A DNA stretch of 22,724 nt from Bacillota bacterium (GTDB lineage Bacteria > Bacillota > Limnochordia > Limnochordales > ZCTH02-B6): positions 1 to 22,724 of the forward strand of contig PKQR01000019.1 of NCBI GenBank assembly GCA_017578085.1. The letters are read 5' to 3'. Numbering within the stretch: the first letter of the stretch is position 1; every line of letters starts with the position of its first letter. Positions 7,264 to 14,491 of this stretch are shown one piece after another. A program made the translations under genes and the position numbers. The notes beneath the pieces are model-generated. The model was given only the letters and a program-made list of their open reading frames with translations. It did no database searches and was not told where the DNA came from.

Positions 7264-7962
7264 CTAGGCCAGCTGCGCAGCGCGCCGCAGGGCGGCCACT
7301 TCTGCGTCGGTCAGGGGGCGGTAGGCGCCTACCGGCAGCCGGCCCAGCCGCAAGGGCCCAAACCCGATGCGCTTGAGGTACAGCACCGGATGGCCGACCG
7401 CCTGGCACATGCGGCGCACTTGCCGCTTGCGCCCTTCGGCCAGTTCGATTTCAAGCACCGCGGTTTCCTTGTCCTGCCGGATGACGCGCACCCGGGCGGG
7501 GGCGGTCGGCCCGTCCTCTAGGAGCACACCCTGCTCGAGCCGGGCGACGGCCTCCGCCCCGACGACCCCGGCCACCTTGGCCCGGTACAGCTTGCGCACG
7601 CCGTACCGCGGGTGGGTCAGGCGGTGGGCCAGCGGCCCGTCATTGGTCAAAAGGAGCAGGCCCTCGGTGTCCAGGTCCAGCCGTCCCACCGGATAGAGGC
7701 GGTCTTCGGAGGGCACGAGGCTCATCACCGTCGGGCGGCCCTGGGGGTCCGAGACCGTCGTCACGTACCCCGCCGGCTTGTTCAGCATGTAATAAAGGAG
7801 TTTCGACGGCGGGCGGATGACGCGCCCGTCGACCCGCACCTCATCCCGGTCCGGGTCTACCTTGACCCCAAGCTCCCGTACGGTGCGCCCGTTGACCTGG
7901 ACGCGCCCGGCCACGATGAGCTGCTCGCAGGCGCGCCGGGACGCGACGCCGCAGCGAGCCAT
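7264..7962 (-). CDS. rluB: 23S rRNA pseudouridine synthase (RluB/RsuA family)
   Basis: A 232-aa enzyme as written from ATG 7962. An S4 RNA-binding domain occupies about residues 1-48, followed by the RsuA/RluB catalytic domain with GRLDLDTEGLLLLTNDG; Asp96 is the catalytic aspartate. Later blocks KLYRAKV and EGRKRQVRRMCQAVGHPV are typical. The family normally begins with ERLQKYLA, and here the in-frame codons just upstream of the ATG read AAERLQKY, so translation probably starts earlier. No ATG, GTG or TTG is available there; a CTG at 7989 lies 6 nt after GGGGTGGA and may be the true start (241 aa). Substrate in B. subtilis-like RluB is 23S rRNA position U2633; here specificity is inferred. 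Confidence 0.92.
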   Translation of the reverse strand: MARCGVASRRACEQLIVAGRVQVNGRTVRELGVKVDPDRDEVRVDGRVIRPPSKLLYYMLNKPAGYVTTVSDPQGRPTVMSLVPSEDRLYPVGRLDLDTEGLLLLTNDGPLAHRLTHPRYGVRKLYRAKVAGVVGAEAVARLEQGVLLEDGPTAPARVRVIRQDKETAVLEIELAEGRKRQVRRMCQAVGHPVLYLKRIGFGPLRLGRLPVGAYRPLTDAEVAALRRAAQLA

Positions 7963-8058
7963 GTACTTTTGCAGCCGCTCCGCTGCCAGAGGAAATCCAC
8001 CCCAGGGGTTTGTTGAAGACGGCGCGGAGCCTCTGATCCGAGGCTGACCTAATGAGGG

Positions 8059-8475
8059 CTAGGTGGTCGCCGGTGCAGGCTCGGCAGCCGAGCGCTTGCG
8101 CCCGTTGCTCAGCATGCCTTGCAGCTGGTCCATGACTTTGGGCGCGATGTCGAGCAACCGATCCATGATCGTGTTGCCATCGATGGGCAGCAGGCGGATC
8201 TGCCCCTGCCCCACCACGAGAAACGCCACCGGCTGCAGCGAGATGCCGGCACCGCTGCCCCCGCCAAAGGGAAAGCCGCCGCCGTCGCGGCGGTTTTCGA
8301 CTTCGAACTCCGTCCCCCCTGCCGCGAAGCCGATGGAAACCCGGGACACCGGTACGATGACGCTTCCGTCAGGCGTCTCCACCGGGTCGCCCAGGATGGT
8401 GTTTACGTCCGCCATGGCCTTTAGGCTTTCCATGGCCGTCTGCATTAAGCCTTCGATGGGGTGGTGTTCGTTCAC
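8059..8475 (-). CDS. ytfJ: GerW/YtfJ-family spore protein
   Basis: A 138-aa protein of the GerW (YtfJ) family, found in endospore-formers and in Bacillus needed for normal germination of some spores. Characteristic features are the N-terminal IEGLMQTAMESLKAM, ETPDGSVIVPVSRVSIGFAAGG (in part), a glycine-rich loop (GGGFPFGGGSGAG) and ISLQPVAFLVV. GTG 8475 is preceded by GGGAGAG. It follows scpB by 53 nt, the same order as in many clostridia, but the dacB-spmA-spmB genes that often come next are absent and an rRNA modification gene follows. This gene is the best evidence that the organism makes endospores. Confidence 0.92.
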   Translation of the reverse strand: MNEHHPIEGLMQTAMESLKAMADVNTILGDPVETPDGSVIVPVSRVSIGFAAGGTEFEVENRRDGGGFPFGGGSGAGISLQPVAFLVVGQGQIRLLPIDGNTIMDRLLDIAPKVMDQLQGMLSNGRKRSAAEPAPATT

Positions 8476-8499
8476 GTCCGCTCTCCCCTCGGGCCAAAA

Positions 8500-8530
8500 T
8501 GTCGCGCGTTGCGGCCGGCTGTCGCGCGTT
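8500..8530. repeat. 11-bp direct repeat before ytfJ
   Basis: TGTCGCGCGTT occurs at 8500-8510 and again, identical, at 8520-8530, a centre-to-centre distance of 20 bp (about two helical turns). The second copy overlaps the scpB stop codon. The short gap otherwise contains only the ytfJ ribosome binding site. It could be an operator; a chance duplication in GC-rich DNA is also possible. Confidence 0.5.
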
Positions 8531-9095
8531 AATCTGACCCACCGGCAGGCGGACTATGCGGGGGTTCCTCCGGCAACGGCGGCAAGTCCGCCAAGGAGTT
8601 GAGGCCCGTCCACTCCAGAAACCGCTGCGTCGTGCGGTAAAGGATCGGCCGTCCCGGAGCGTCGGCCCGGCCCGCCTCTTCAACCAGTTCCCGCTCCAAC
8701 AACGACTGCAGCGCCGAATCCACCCGCACGCCCCGCAGTTGCTCGATCTCCGCCCGGGTGATGGGCTGGCGGTACGCGATGATGGCCAGCGTCTCGAGGG
8801 CCGCCTGGGAAAGGGGCGCGGGCGGGCGCGGCTCCAGAAGGGAGCTGATGAGGCCCGCGAATTCGGGCTTCGTGGCCAACTGCCAGCCGCCGGCCACCTG
8901 CAGCAGGCACAGCCCGCGATCGGAGGCCTCCAGCCGCTGGCGGAGGAGACGCAAAGCGGCCTGTACTCCCTCCCCATCCCAACCCGTCAGGCGGACGAGA
9001 CTGTCGGTGGGGACGGGTTCAGGGCTCGCGAACAGGATGGCTTCCAGCGCGGCCATAAGCCGCTCCAGGGTTTCTGGGATGAACGTCTGCTCCAC
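8529..9095 (-). CDS. scpB: Segregation and condensation protein B
   Basis: A 188-aa winged-helix protein that dimerises and, with ScpA, completes the Smc condensin complex for chromosome compaction and segregation. The core ALEAILFASPEPV, LAIIAYRQPITRAEIEQLRGV (in part) and GRPILYRTTQRFLEWTGL are diagnostic, followed by a short Pro-rich C-terminal tail. The start is GTG 9095, 7 nt after AAGGGGAA and 1 nt after the scpA stop; the open frame upstream overlaps scpA in another frame and is not ScpB-like. The length is close to the usual 190 residues. Confidence 0.94.
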   Translation of the reverse strand: MEQTFIPETLERLMAALEAILFASPEPVPTDSLVRLTGWDGEGVQAALRLLRQRLEASDRGLCLLQVAGGWQLATKPEFAGLISSLLEPRPPAPLSQAALETLAIIAYRQPITRAEIEQLRGVRVDSALQSLLERELVEEAGRADAPGRPILYRTTQRFLEWTGLNSLADLPPLPEEPPHSPPAGGSD

Positions 9096-9096
9096 G

Positions 9097-9873
9097 TCAC
9101 GATTCCCCTTGCAGCCACGGCTGGGCTGGCGCATGCCCGAGCCCGTCCGTCTCCTGGTCCTCCCGCATCTCCACGTCAAACTCGGCCAGCGGGGCCGGCT
9201 GGCGCACCCGGACGCGGCCCTGGCGCACCAGCTCAAGCAACGCTAAAAAGTTCACGATCCAGTCCCACCGCGTCGCCCTGGGCCGGAACAGCTGCCAGAA
9301 GCCCAGGCGCCCCCCTGCCCGGCGCAGCGCACCTAACAAGCGACCGATGGCAGCCCGCAAATTTACCGGCCGGGGCGGTGGTGGAGGCGGCGGCTCCGGC
9401 GGCCGCCGCCCGAGCACCGCGGCAAAGGCGCGCGCCAGCGTTTCCGCGGTCAGCCCAGGCGGCGGGCCGGCCGGCGCGGGATTGGCCGCGGGCAAGACAG
9501 GGGGTCGCCGGAACAGGCGGGCGTTGGCCGCCGCCAATTGCTCAAGGCGCGCCGCGGCTTCCTTGTAGCGCCGGTACTCGGCCACCCGGGCCAGCAGGGC
9601 CGCTTCCAGGGCGGCCTCGTCCTCCTCGGGTTCGTCTTGCTCCTTTCGCTCAGGCAGGAGGTGGCGGGCCTTGATCCGCACCAGGAGCGCCGCCATCACC
9701 AGGTACTCGCCGGCTTCCTCGAGCTCGACGGCCGGCACCTGGCTCAGGAACTCGAGGTACTGCTCGGCCACTTGGGCCATGGACACCTGCCAGATGTCCA
9801 CCTGCTGCTGCTCGATGAGGTGCAGCAAGAGGTCCAGCGGGCCTTCGAAGACCGCCAGGCGCACTTGGTACAC
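9097..9873 (-). CDS. scpA: Segregation and condensation protein A
   Basis: A 258-aa kleisin subunit bridging the Smc heads. The N-terminus VRLAVFEGPLDLLLHLIEQ and EYLVMAALLVRIKARHLLP are the classic ScpA helices contacting Smc; the C-terminal winged-helix (VNFLALLELVRQGRVRVRQ, with EFDVEM nearby) follows. Between them, residues about 130-165 form a low-complexity Ala/Pro linker with a run of seven prolines (EPPPPPPPRP), longer than usual and probably a GC-driven flexible spacer. GTG 9873 lies 7 nt after the M50 protease stop codon. It is followed immediately by scpB, the conserved order. Confidence 0.94.
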   Translation of the reverse strand: MYQVRLAVFEGPLDLLLHLIEQQQVDIWQVSMAQVAEQYLEFLSQVPAVELEEAGEYLVMAALLVRIKARHLLPERKEQDEPEEDEAALEAALLARVAEYRRYKEAAARLEQLAAANARLFRRPPVLPAANPAPAGPPPGLTAETLARAFAAVLGRRPPEPPPPPPPRPVNLRAAIGRLLGALRRAGGRLGFWQLFRPRATRWDWIVNFLALLELVRQGRVRVRQPAPLAEFDVEMREDQETDGLGHAPAQPWLQGES

Positions 9874-9880
9874 CGGGACG

Positions 9881-10489
9881 TCAGCCTCCCAGGATCAGCC
9901 ACGCTACCGCCCGGTACGCGGGCCAAAGGACGCGGCTGACCATCCCGGACACGATCAATAGCAGCAACACGACGGTCCCATACGTCTCCAGGTTGTAAAG
10001 GCGGAAGGCCCACCGCCTGGGAACGAGGCCGGCCAGCACCTTGCTGCCGTCCAAGGGCGGCAGCGGCAAGAGGTTGAACACCGCCAGCCAAATGTTGAGG
10101 GTGATCGTAACCTGGAAGAATCCCCGCACCGCCCAGGCCCAGTTGGCGGGCAGGCCGGTTACCAGAAACGGGTAGACCCGCGCCATGACAAAGGCCAAGA
10201 GCAGGTTGGCCGCGGGTCCCGCCAGGGCGACCCACATCATGTCCCGGCGCGGGTTTTTGAACCGCGTCGGGTCCACGATGACGGGCTTGGCCCAGCCAAA
10301 CCCGAAAAAGAGCAGCATGAGCGTGCCGATAGGGTCCAGGTGCGCGAGCGGGTTCAGCGTCAGCCGCCCGTCAAATTTCGGGCGGGGGTCACCTAGGCGA
10401 ACGGCGACGGCAGCGTGGGCATACTCGTGGATCGCCAGTACCAAGAGCACGGCTGCCGCCCGCAGTATCCACGCCTCCAACCCCCTCAC
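9881..10489 (-). CDS. Site-2 protease-family (M50) membrane metalloprotease
   Basis: A 202-aa integral membrane protein. The zinc motif HEYAH (His21, Glu22, His25) sits in the first transmembrane helix and the second motif NLLPLPPLDG in a later helix, as in the compact M50 group without a PDZ domain (YwhC-like). Intermediate segments MMWVALAGPAANLLLAF and hydrophobic C-terminal helices fit a four- to six-helix topology. Such proteases cleave within membranes, but no substrate is known for this subgroup. GTG 10489 shares bases with the lysA stop (GTGA) and lies 6 nt after GGGAGGT, so the two genes are coupled. The position just before scpA is conserved in many clostridia. Confidence 0.9.
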   Translation of the reverse strand: MRGLEAWILRAAAVLLVLAIHEYAHAAVAVRLGDPRPKFDGRLTLNPLAHLDPIGTLMLLFFGFGWAKPVIVDPTRFKNPRRDMMWVALAGPAANLLLAFVMARVYPFLVTGLPANWAWAVRGFFQVTITLNIWLAVFNLLPLPPLDGSKVLAGLVPRRWAFRLYNLETYGTVVLLLLIVSGMVSRVLWPAYRAVAWLILGG

Positions 10490-11850
10490 GCCTGCACCTC
10501 CCGGCTGCCGCAAGCCCCGGCCGCCTGGGGCGCCGCCGGCTCCAGCCAAGGGGGCACGCGGTCCTGGCGCAGCAGGTCGTCGTAGGTCTCCCGTTCCACC
10601 AGCAGGGCGTGGCGCCCTTGGCTGACCAGCACCATCGCCGGTTTGGGCAGGCGATTGTAGTGGCTGGCCATGGAGTAGTTGTACGCCCCGGTGCTGAGCA
10701 CCGCCAGCACGTCGCCGCGGGCCAGCGGAGGCACAGGCGCGTCAAATACCAGCATGTCGCCGGTTTCGCAGCACTTCCCGGCGATGGAGACGATCTCCGC
10801 CGGCTCCTCGGCCGCCTTGTTGGCCACGACGACGGTGTACCGCGCCTGGTAGAGGGCGACCCGGGGGTTGTCGGCCATCCCCCCGTCCACGGCCACGTAG
10901 GTGCGCAGGCCGGGAATCCGCTTGATGAACCCGACGGTATAGAGCGTGATCCCGGCGTCGCCCACGATGGAGCGGCCGGGTTCCAGCACCAGCACCGGCA
11001 AGGGCACGCCGCGGCTTGTGGCTTCCCGCCGGAGCGCGTCGCCAAGCCTTCTCACCAACTCATCCGGGCTCGGCGGGTCGTCGGCAGGCGTGTAGCGGAT
11101 CCCGAGGCCGCCGCCCAGATCCAATTCCTCCGCAGGAATGCCGGTGGCGGCTTGGGCCTCGGCCAGGAACTCCATCATCAACCCAACGGTAATATCAAAC
11201 GCGGTGAGGTCGAGGATTTGCGATCCGATGTGGCAGTGGTAACCCCTCAGGCGCAGACGGGGCGACCGGGCCGCCCGCCGGGCCGCCTCGAGGGCGAGTC
11301 CGCCGGCGATGGGGATCCCAAACTTCGAGTCCAGCTGCCCCGTCTTCATGTAACTGTGGGTGTGGGCTTCGACGCCGGGGGTGACCCGCAGGAGGATGTC
11401 AGCGGTGCGCCCCATTTCGGCGGCCAGTTCGTCGAGCCTCACGAGCTCCGCCTCGCTGTCCACCACGATCCTCCCGACTCCCGCCGCCAAACCCATACGC
11501 AGCTCGTCATCGGATTTGTTGTTGCCGTGGAAGTAAATCCGTTCCGGGGGGAAACCGGCCTGGAGGGCGGTGTACAGCTCGCCGCCGGAAACCACATCGA
11601 GGCACAAACCTTCGGACGCGATGATGCGGCAGACGCCCGTGGTGAGCAGCGCCTTGCCTGCGTAAACGATCTTACCCTTGGGGTAGTGGCGTGCGAGGGC
11701 GCTCAGGTATTGCCGGCACGCGGCCCGCACCCGTTCTTCGTCCAAGACGTACAGGGGTGTGCCGTACCGGCGGGCGAGTTCCACGGCGTCGCAGCCGCCG
11801 ATTTCGAGATGTCCTCGGTCGTTGACGGTGAGATGGGCATGCAAGGGCAA
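10486..11850 (-). CDS. lysA: Diaminopimelate decarboxylase
   Basis: A 454-aa PLP enzyme making L-lysine from meso-diaminopimelate, the last lysine step. The PLP lysine is Lys66 in VYAGKALL; the barrel shows YHCHIGSQI, LDLGGGLGI (glycine loop) and EPGRSIVGDAG, and the C-terminal domain carries AGKCCETGDML and TGAYNYSMASHYN, which complete the active site across the dimer. TTG 11850 lies 9 nt after GGGGGAG; the next TTG, two codons on, is a possible alternative. The promoter lies close upstream and leaves only about 30 nt of leader, too short for a lysine riboswitch. The last 20 or so residues are a GC-rich extension ahead of the coupled M50 gene. Confidence 0.95.
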   Translation of the reverse strand: MPLHAHLTVNDRGHLEIGGCDAVELARRYGTPLYVLDEERVRAACRQYLSALARHYPKGKIVYAGKALLTTGVCRIIASEGLCLDVVSGGELYTALQAGFPPERIYFHGNNKSDDELRMGLAAGVGRIVVDSEAELVRLDELAAEMGRTADILLRVTPGVEAHTHSYMKTGQLDSKFGIPIAGGLALEAARRAARSPRLRLRGYHCHIGSQILDLTAFDITVGLMMEFLAEAQAATGIPAEELDLGGGLGIRYTPADDPPSPDELVRRLGDALRREATSRGVPLPVLVLEPGRSIVGDAGITLYTVGFIKRIPGLRTYVAVDGGMADNPRVALYQARYTVVVANKAAEEPAEIVSIAGKCCETGDMLVFDAPVPPLARGDVLAVLSTGAYNYSMASHYNRLPKPAMVLVSQGRHALLVERETYDDLLRQDRVPPWLEPAAPQAAGACGSREVQA

Positions 11851-11888
11851 GGGCGTCAGCTCCCCCGCTCTCAGGCTCGTACTGAATC

Positions 11889-11918
11889 ATCATATCACAG
11901 CCGTTTGCCTGGAGTGAA
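11889..11918 (-). promoter_or_regulatory. Probable lysA promoter
   Basis: On the minus strand TTCACT (11913-11918) and TATGAT (11889-11894) are 18 nt apart, four and five matches to the sigma-A consensus. It lies 39 nt upstream of the lysA start codon in a local AT-rich patch. Confidence 0.6.
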
Positions 11919-12038
11919 GGAAGCCTGCGCCCATGCCCGCGAGGTGAAGTTTTTGCCGTCGCTGCGCCAAGGGTCAGCCGCGGAGCGCCGCAAGGTTGCT
12001 GGGTCGGCGGTCCGCCGCGCGGTTGACGGGCCGGCGAT

Positions 12039-12374
12039 TCAACGGCTGATGGTGGTCGGCACAAACAGGTCGACGATCCCGATGACCAAGGCCGCCAGGA
12101 GCGCCCCCAGTACCGTCACCTGCATGCCCGGTACGAAGAACTGGGTGGCCCACAGGACCAGCGCCGAGATGATGAACCCGACGAGCCCACGGCCGAACGG
12201 GGATACCCGCTTGCCCATGGTGGCTTCGATGACCCATCCCAGCGCGGCGATGACGATGGCCGCCAACAGCGCGTTGAGAAACCCCAACGGCGCGAAGCCG
12301 GGCACCAGAAACCCGACGAACATCAGCACCAGCGCCGAGACCACAAACCGGACGATGGTTCCCAGGAAATCCAA
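12039..12374 (-). CDS. Phage-holin-4-family small membrane protein (YvlD-like)
   Basis: A 111-aa protein with four hydrophobic helices in two similar halves, FVVSALVLMFVGFLVPGF and FIISALVLWATQFFVPGM, separated by a second helix and a charged turn (ATMGKRVSPFGR). This duplicated pattern, with PGF/PGM ending each first helix, is that of the phage_holin_4_2 / YvlD family; despite the name these are chromosomal membrane proteins without a demonstrated lytic role, linked in Bacillus to envelope-stress operons. I prefer TTG 12374, 6 nt after AAGGGGGTG; GTG 12383 lies within that Shine-Dalgarno sequence. The dodecin-like gene is 36-45 nt upstream, so they may share a transcript. Confidence 0.85.
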   Translation of the reverse strand: MDFLGTIVRFVVSALVLMFVGFLVPGFAPLGFLNALLAAIVIAALGWVIEATMGKRVSPFGRGLVGFIISALVLWATQFFVPGMQVTVLGALLAALVIGIVDLFVPTTISR

Positions 12375-12419
12375 GGTTTTCACCCCCTTGCCCGGCGTGC
12401 GCCGAAGCGTGCTCCTGCT

Positions 12420-12632
12420 CTATTCGTGGCCCTCGACGACGAAGGCGACCTGCACGTCGGCCTTGTACTCGACGATGTTGCCGTGCTCGTCGACGTTGCC
12501 CGTCCAGTTCAAGACCTCGACGCCGGTGATGTTGCGGATGGTCTTGGCGGCTTCCCGGACCGCCACCTGGGCCGCGTCCTCCCAGCTGTGGGGCGACTCG
12601 CCCACCAGTTCAATCACCTTGACAATGGGCAT
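12420..12632 (-). CDS. Dodecin family protein
   Basis: A 70-aa protein of dodecin length and pattern: VIELVGESPHSWEDAAQVAV, then a helix, then IVEYKADVQVAFVVE as the final strands. Dodecins form hollow dodecamers that store flavin. The flavin-stacking Trp of the classical type (in an RNLRWFEV-like block) is not at its expected position: here the block reads RNITGVEVLNW, with the only nearby Trp at residue 43. This resembles the subgroup that includes calcium-binding dodecin-like proteins, so flavin binding should not be assumed. ATG 12632 follows GGGAGGG. Confidence 0.87.
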   Translation of the reverse strand: MPIVKVIELVGESPHSWEDAAQVAVREAAKTIRNITGVEVLNWTGNVDEHGNIVEYKADVQVAFVVEGHE

Positions 12633-12791
12633 GGAGGCCCTCCCTTCGGTTGCGCTGGTTTCTCGAGCTGGAGGCTCCTGGGGGTAGTATGGCAGTGGGG
12701 GCAGCCCGGTAGTCAGTCCGCTGGCGAAGGGCGAGCTGGAACAGGAAGGAAATCGATGCGCTCCGGGACCTGGGGAAAGGCGCCGGGAGCT

Positions 12792-13775
12792 CTAGGGAAG
12801 GACGGACTGGAAAACCCGCAAGAAATTCCCGCCCAGGATCTTTTCGACGCTGGCCTCGTCATATCCACGCGCCAGCAGCGCTTCCGTAAGGGCGGGCAAG
12901 CGGCTAACATCTTCGAGCCCGATGGGGGTGCTGTCGATGCCGTCGAAGTCCGAACCGAGCCCCACGTGGTCCGGTCCAACCAAGTCCACGATGTGGTCGA
13001 TGTGGCGCACCACGTCTTCCAGGGTGGCGGGCCCATCGCTGCGCAGGAACTCGGGGCAAAAGTTCATGCCCATGACCCCGCCGTTCTCGGCCAGGGCCCG
13101 GATTTGCGCGTCATAGAGGTTGCGCCGGTGGTCGCAGACGGCCCGGGCGTTGGAGTGGGAAGCGATGACCGGGCGCCGGCTGACCTCCAGGACATCCCAG
13201 AAACCCCGTTCCGACAAGTGCGAGACGTCCACCACCATGCCCAGGCGGTTCATCTCCTGCACCACCTGCCGGCCGAACGCGGTCAGCCCGCCGCCGGAGT
13301 CGGCGTCGCCGCACCCGTCCGCCAGCTCATTGCGGCCGTTCCAGGTCAATCCCATGGCCCGCACCCCGAGGCGATAGAAAGCCCGCAGGGCGGCCAAGCT
13401 GCCTTCCAGGGCTTCGCCGCCCTCGATGGAGAGCAAGACACCGATTTTGCCCGCGGCGCGGGCCGCGTTCAGGTCTTGGCGTGTCAGGATCAGCTGCAGC
13501 CGGTCAGGGTGCGCCGCCACTTCCCGCTCCACCGCCTCAAGGAGCTCCAGGCACCGGACCGTAAACCCTCCCCGGCGCTGGCGGGCGTCGACCCACAGGG
13601 CGAAGATCTGGAGGTCCACGCCGCCCGCCACAAGGCGCGGCAGGTCAACGTGGCCCTTGGGCTCCGGGTCCTCAAGGGACGCGCCATTTACCAACCGCAG
13701 CGCCGTGTCGCAATGGGCGTCGACGACAAAGCATTCCCGGTGGAACGAGTTGCTGGCGGCCAGTCGGTTTGACAT
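12792..13775 (-). CDS. Membrane dipeptidase (peptidase M19 family)
   Basis: A 327-aa binuclear zinc dipeptidase of the renal dipeptidase family. VVDAHCDTA gives the first metal ligands (His21, Asp23), LLSIEGGEAL the bridging glutamate, VVDVSHLSERGF and VIASHSNARAV the histidines, and GLGSDFDGID the final conserved aspartates. No signal peptide is visible, so a cytoplasmic enzyme acting on dipeptides, possibly including D-residue-containing ones, is likely. ATG 13775 is preceded by GGAGGGAA. It starts 18 nt after the stop of the unknown gene and probably shares its transcript. Confidence 0.93.
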   Translation of the reverse strand: MSNRLAASNSFHRECFVVDAHCDTALRLVNGASLEDPEPKGHVDLPRLVAGGVDLQIFALWVDARQRRGGFTVRCLELLEAVEREVAAHPDRLQLILTRQDLNAARAAGKIGVLLSIEGGEALEGSLAALRAFYRLGVRAMGLTWNGRNELADGCGDADSGGGLTAFGRQVVQEMNRLGMVVDVSHLSERGFWDVLEVSRRPVIASHSNARAVCDHRRNLYDAQIRALAENGGVMGMNFCPEFLRSDGPATLEDVVRHIDHIVDLVGPDHVGLGSDFDGIDSTPIGLEDVSRLPALTEALLARGYDEASVEKILGGNFLRVFQSVLP

Positions 13776-13793
13776 GGGGAGTGCTTCCCTCCG

Positions 13794-14333
13794 CTACCGG
13801 CGGGGTTTGGCGGCGGCCGGCTGCCGGTGGTAAACGACCACCCGCCCCTCGCGGCGGAAACCGATCAGTTCCCGGCTGCGGGGAGCTTCCCGAAAATCTT
13901 CCAGCATGTGCTGGATGAGTTCCTCCTGCATGGGCCCGTCAAATTCAGGAGCTGGTGCGCCGGCCTCGCAGGCGATGAGATCGGAGAACTCCTGCTGCAC
14001 CAAGCCGATGAGCAACGCGATTTCTTCGTGGCGCAAGGTCGGCAGGTCCCGGACGATGCGCAGCAGCGTGACGCCGGCCTCTTCGACCCAGTCGACGATC
14101 AGCAAGTCCACGGAGTGGCCGGACAGGAAACTGTAAGCTTGCAGGCTTTCCTTCACCCGCTCCTGGAATGCGGGCATGTTGAGGCCTGTGGCCGTGATCA
14201 AGAAGGTAAAGGTGAAGCGACGGGAGCGCGGGCAGTACTCCAAGGAGCCGATTTCGGGATACCGGGCCAAGAGGGACGCCACCAAGTGGGCATCACCGGC
14301 AGGGGCTCCCCCGGCCGTGGGTGGACACGTCAC
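13794..14333 (-). CDS. Conserved protein of unknown function next to rny
   Basis: A 179-aa soluble protein. I see no catalytic signature. Visible features are an N-terminal block DAHLVASLLARYPEIGSLEY, a central strand/helix region (HSVDLLIVDW, VTLLRIVRDLPTLRHEEIALLIGLV in part), and an acidic helix EELIQHMLEDFREA before a C-terminal GFRREGRVVVYH. I recall proteins of this shape beside rny in other clostridia-like genomes, which I could not check. GTG 14333 is chosen because GGGGAGGGG precedes it and the longer open frame runs back through the rny terminator. It lies between rny and the dipeptidase, in the same direction. Function unknown. Confidence 0.8.
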   Translation of the reverse strand: MTCPPTAGGAPAGDAHLVASLLARYPEIGSLEYCPRSRRFTFTFLITATGLNMPAFQERVKESLQAYSFLSGHSVDLLIVDWVEEAGVTLLRIVRDLPTLRHEEIALLIGLVQQEFSDLIACEAGAPAPEFDGPMQEELIQHMLEDFREAPRSRELIGFRREGRVVVYHRQPAAAKPRR

Positions 14334-14400
14334 GCCCTTCCCCTCCCCCAACCGGCTTGTCCATTCGCTGCTTCGGTCCGCGAGTCCTGCCCTGCCCAAC

Positions 14401-14440
14401 AAAAAACCGGTCCCCGGGGCGTCGAAGCCCCTGGACCGGT
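14401..14440 (-). terminator. Intrinsic terminator after rny
   Basis: ACCGGTCC (14406-14413) pairs with GGACCGGT (14433-14440); after a 2x1 internal loop GGGGC pairs with GCCCC, with a 6-nt loop. On the minus strand the stem runs into TTTTTT. It sits 52 nt beyond the rny stop. Confidence 0.92.
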
Positions 14441-14491
14441 CTTGTGGCCTCAACCAAAGCGGCAGCCGGTGACCAACCCGGGCCGCAGCAG

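Noticed and set aside
8028..8045. A 6-bp hairpin (AGCCTC/GAGGCT) between ytfJ and the pseudouridine synthase
   Set aside because: Short stem with no T-tract after it on the minus strand; too weak to call a terminator.
11851..11888. Lysine riboswitch before lysA
   Set aside because: Only about 30 nt lie between the predicted transcription start and the start codon, far too short for that riboswitch.
12039..12374. Evidence of a prophage from the holin-family name
   Set aside because: The family is mostly chromosomal YvlD-like membrane proteins and no other phage gene is present.
10609..12687. A 692-codon open frame on the plus strand opposite lysA, the holin-like and dodecin genes
   Set aside because: It is antisense to several clear genes, shows no family resemblance, and long antisense frames are expected at this GC content.
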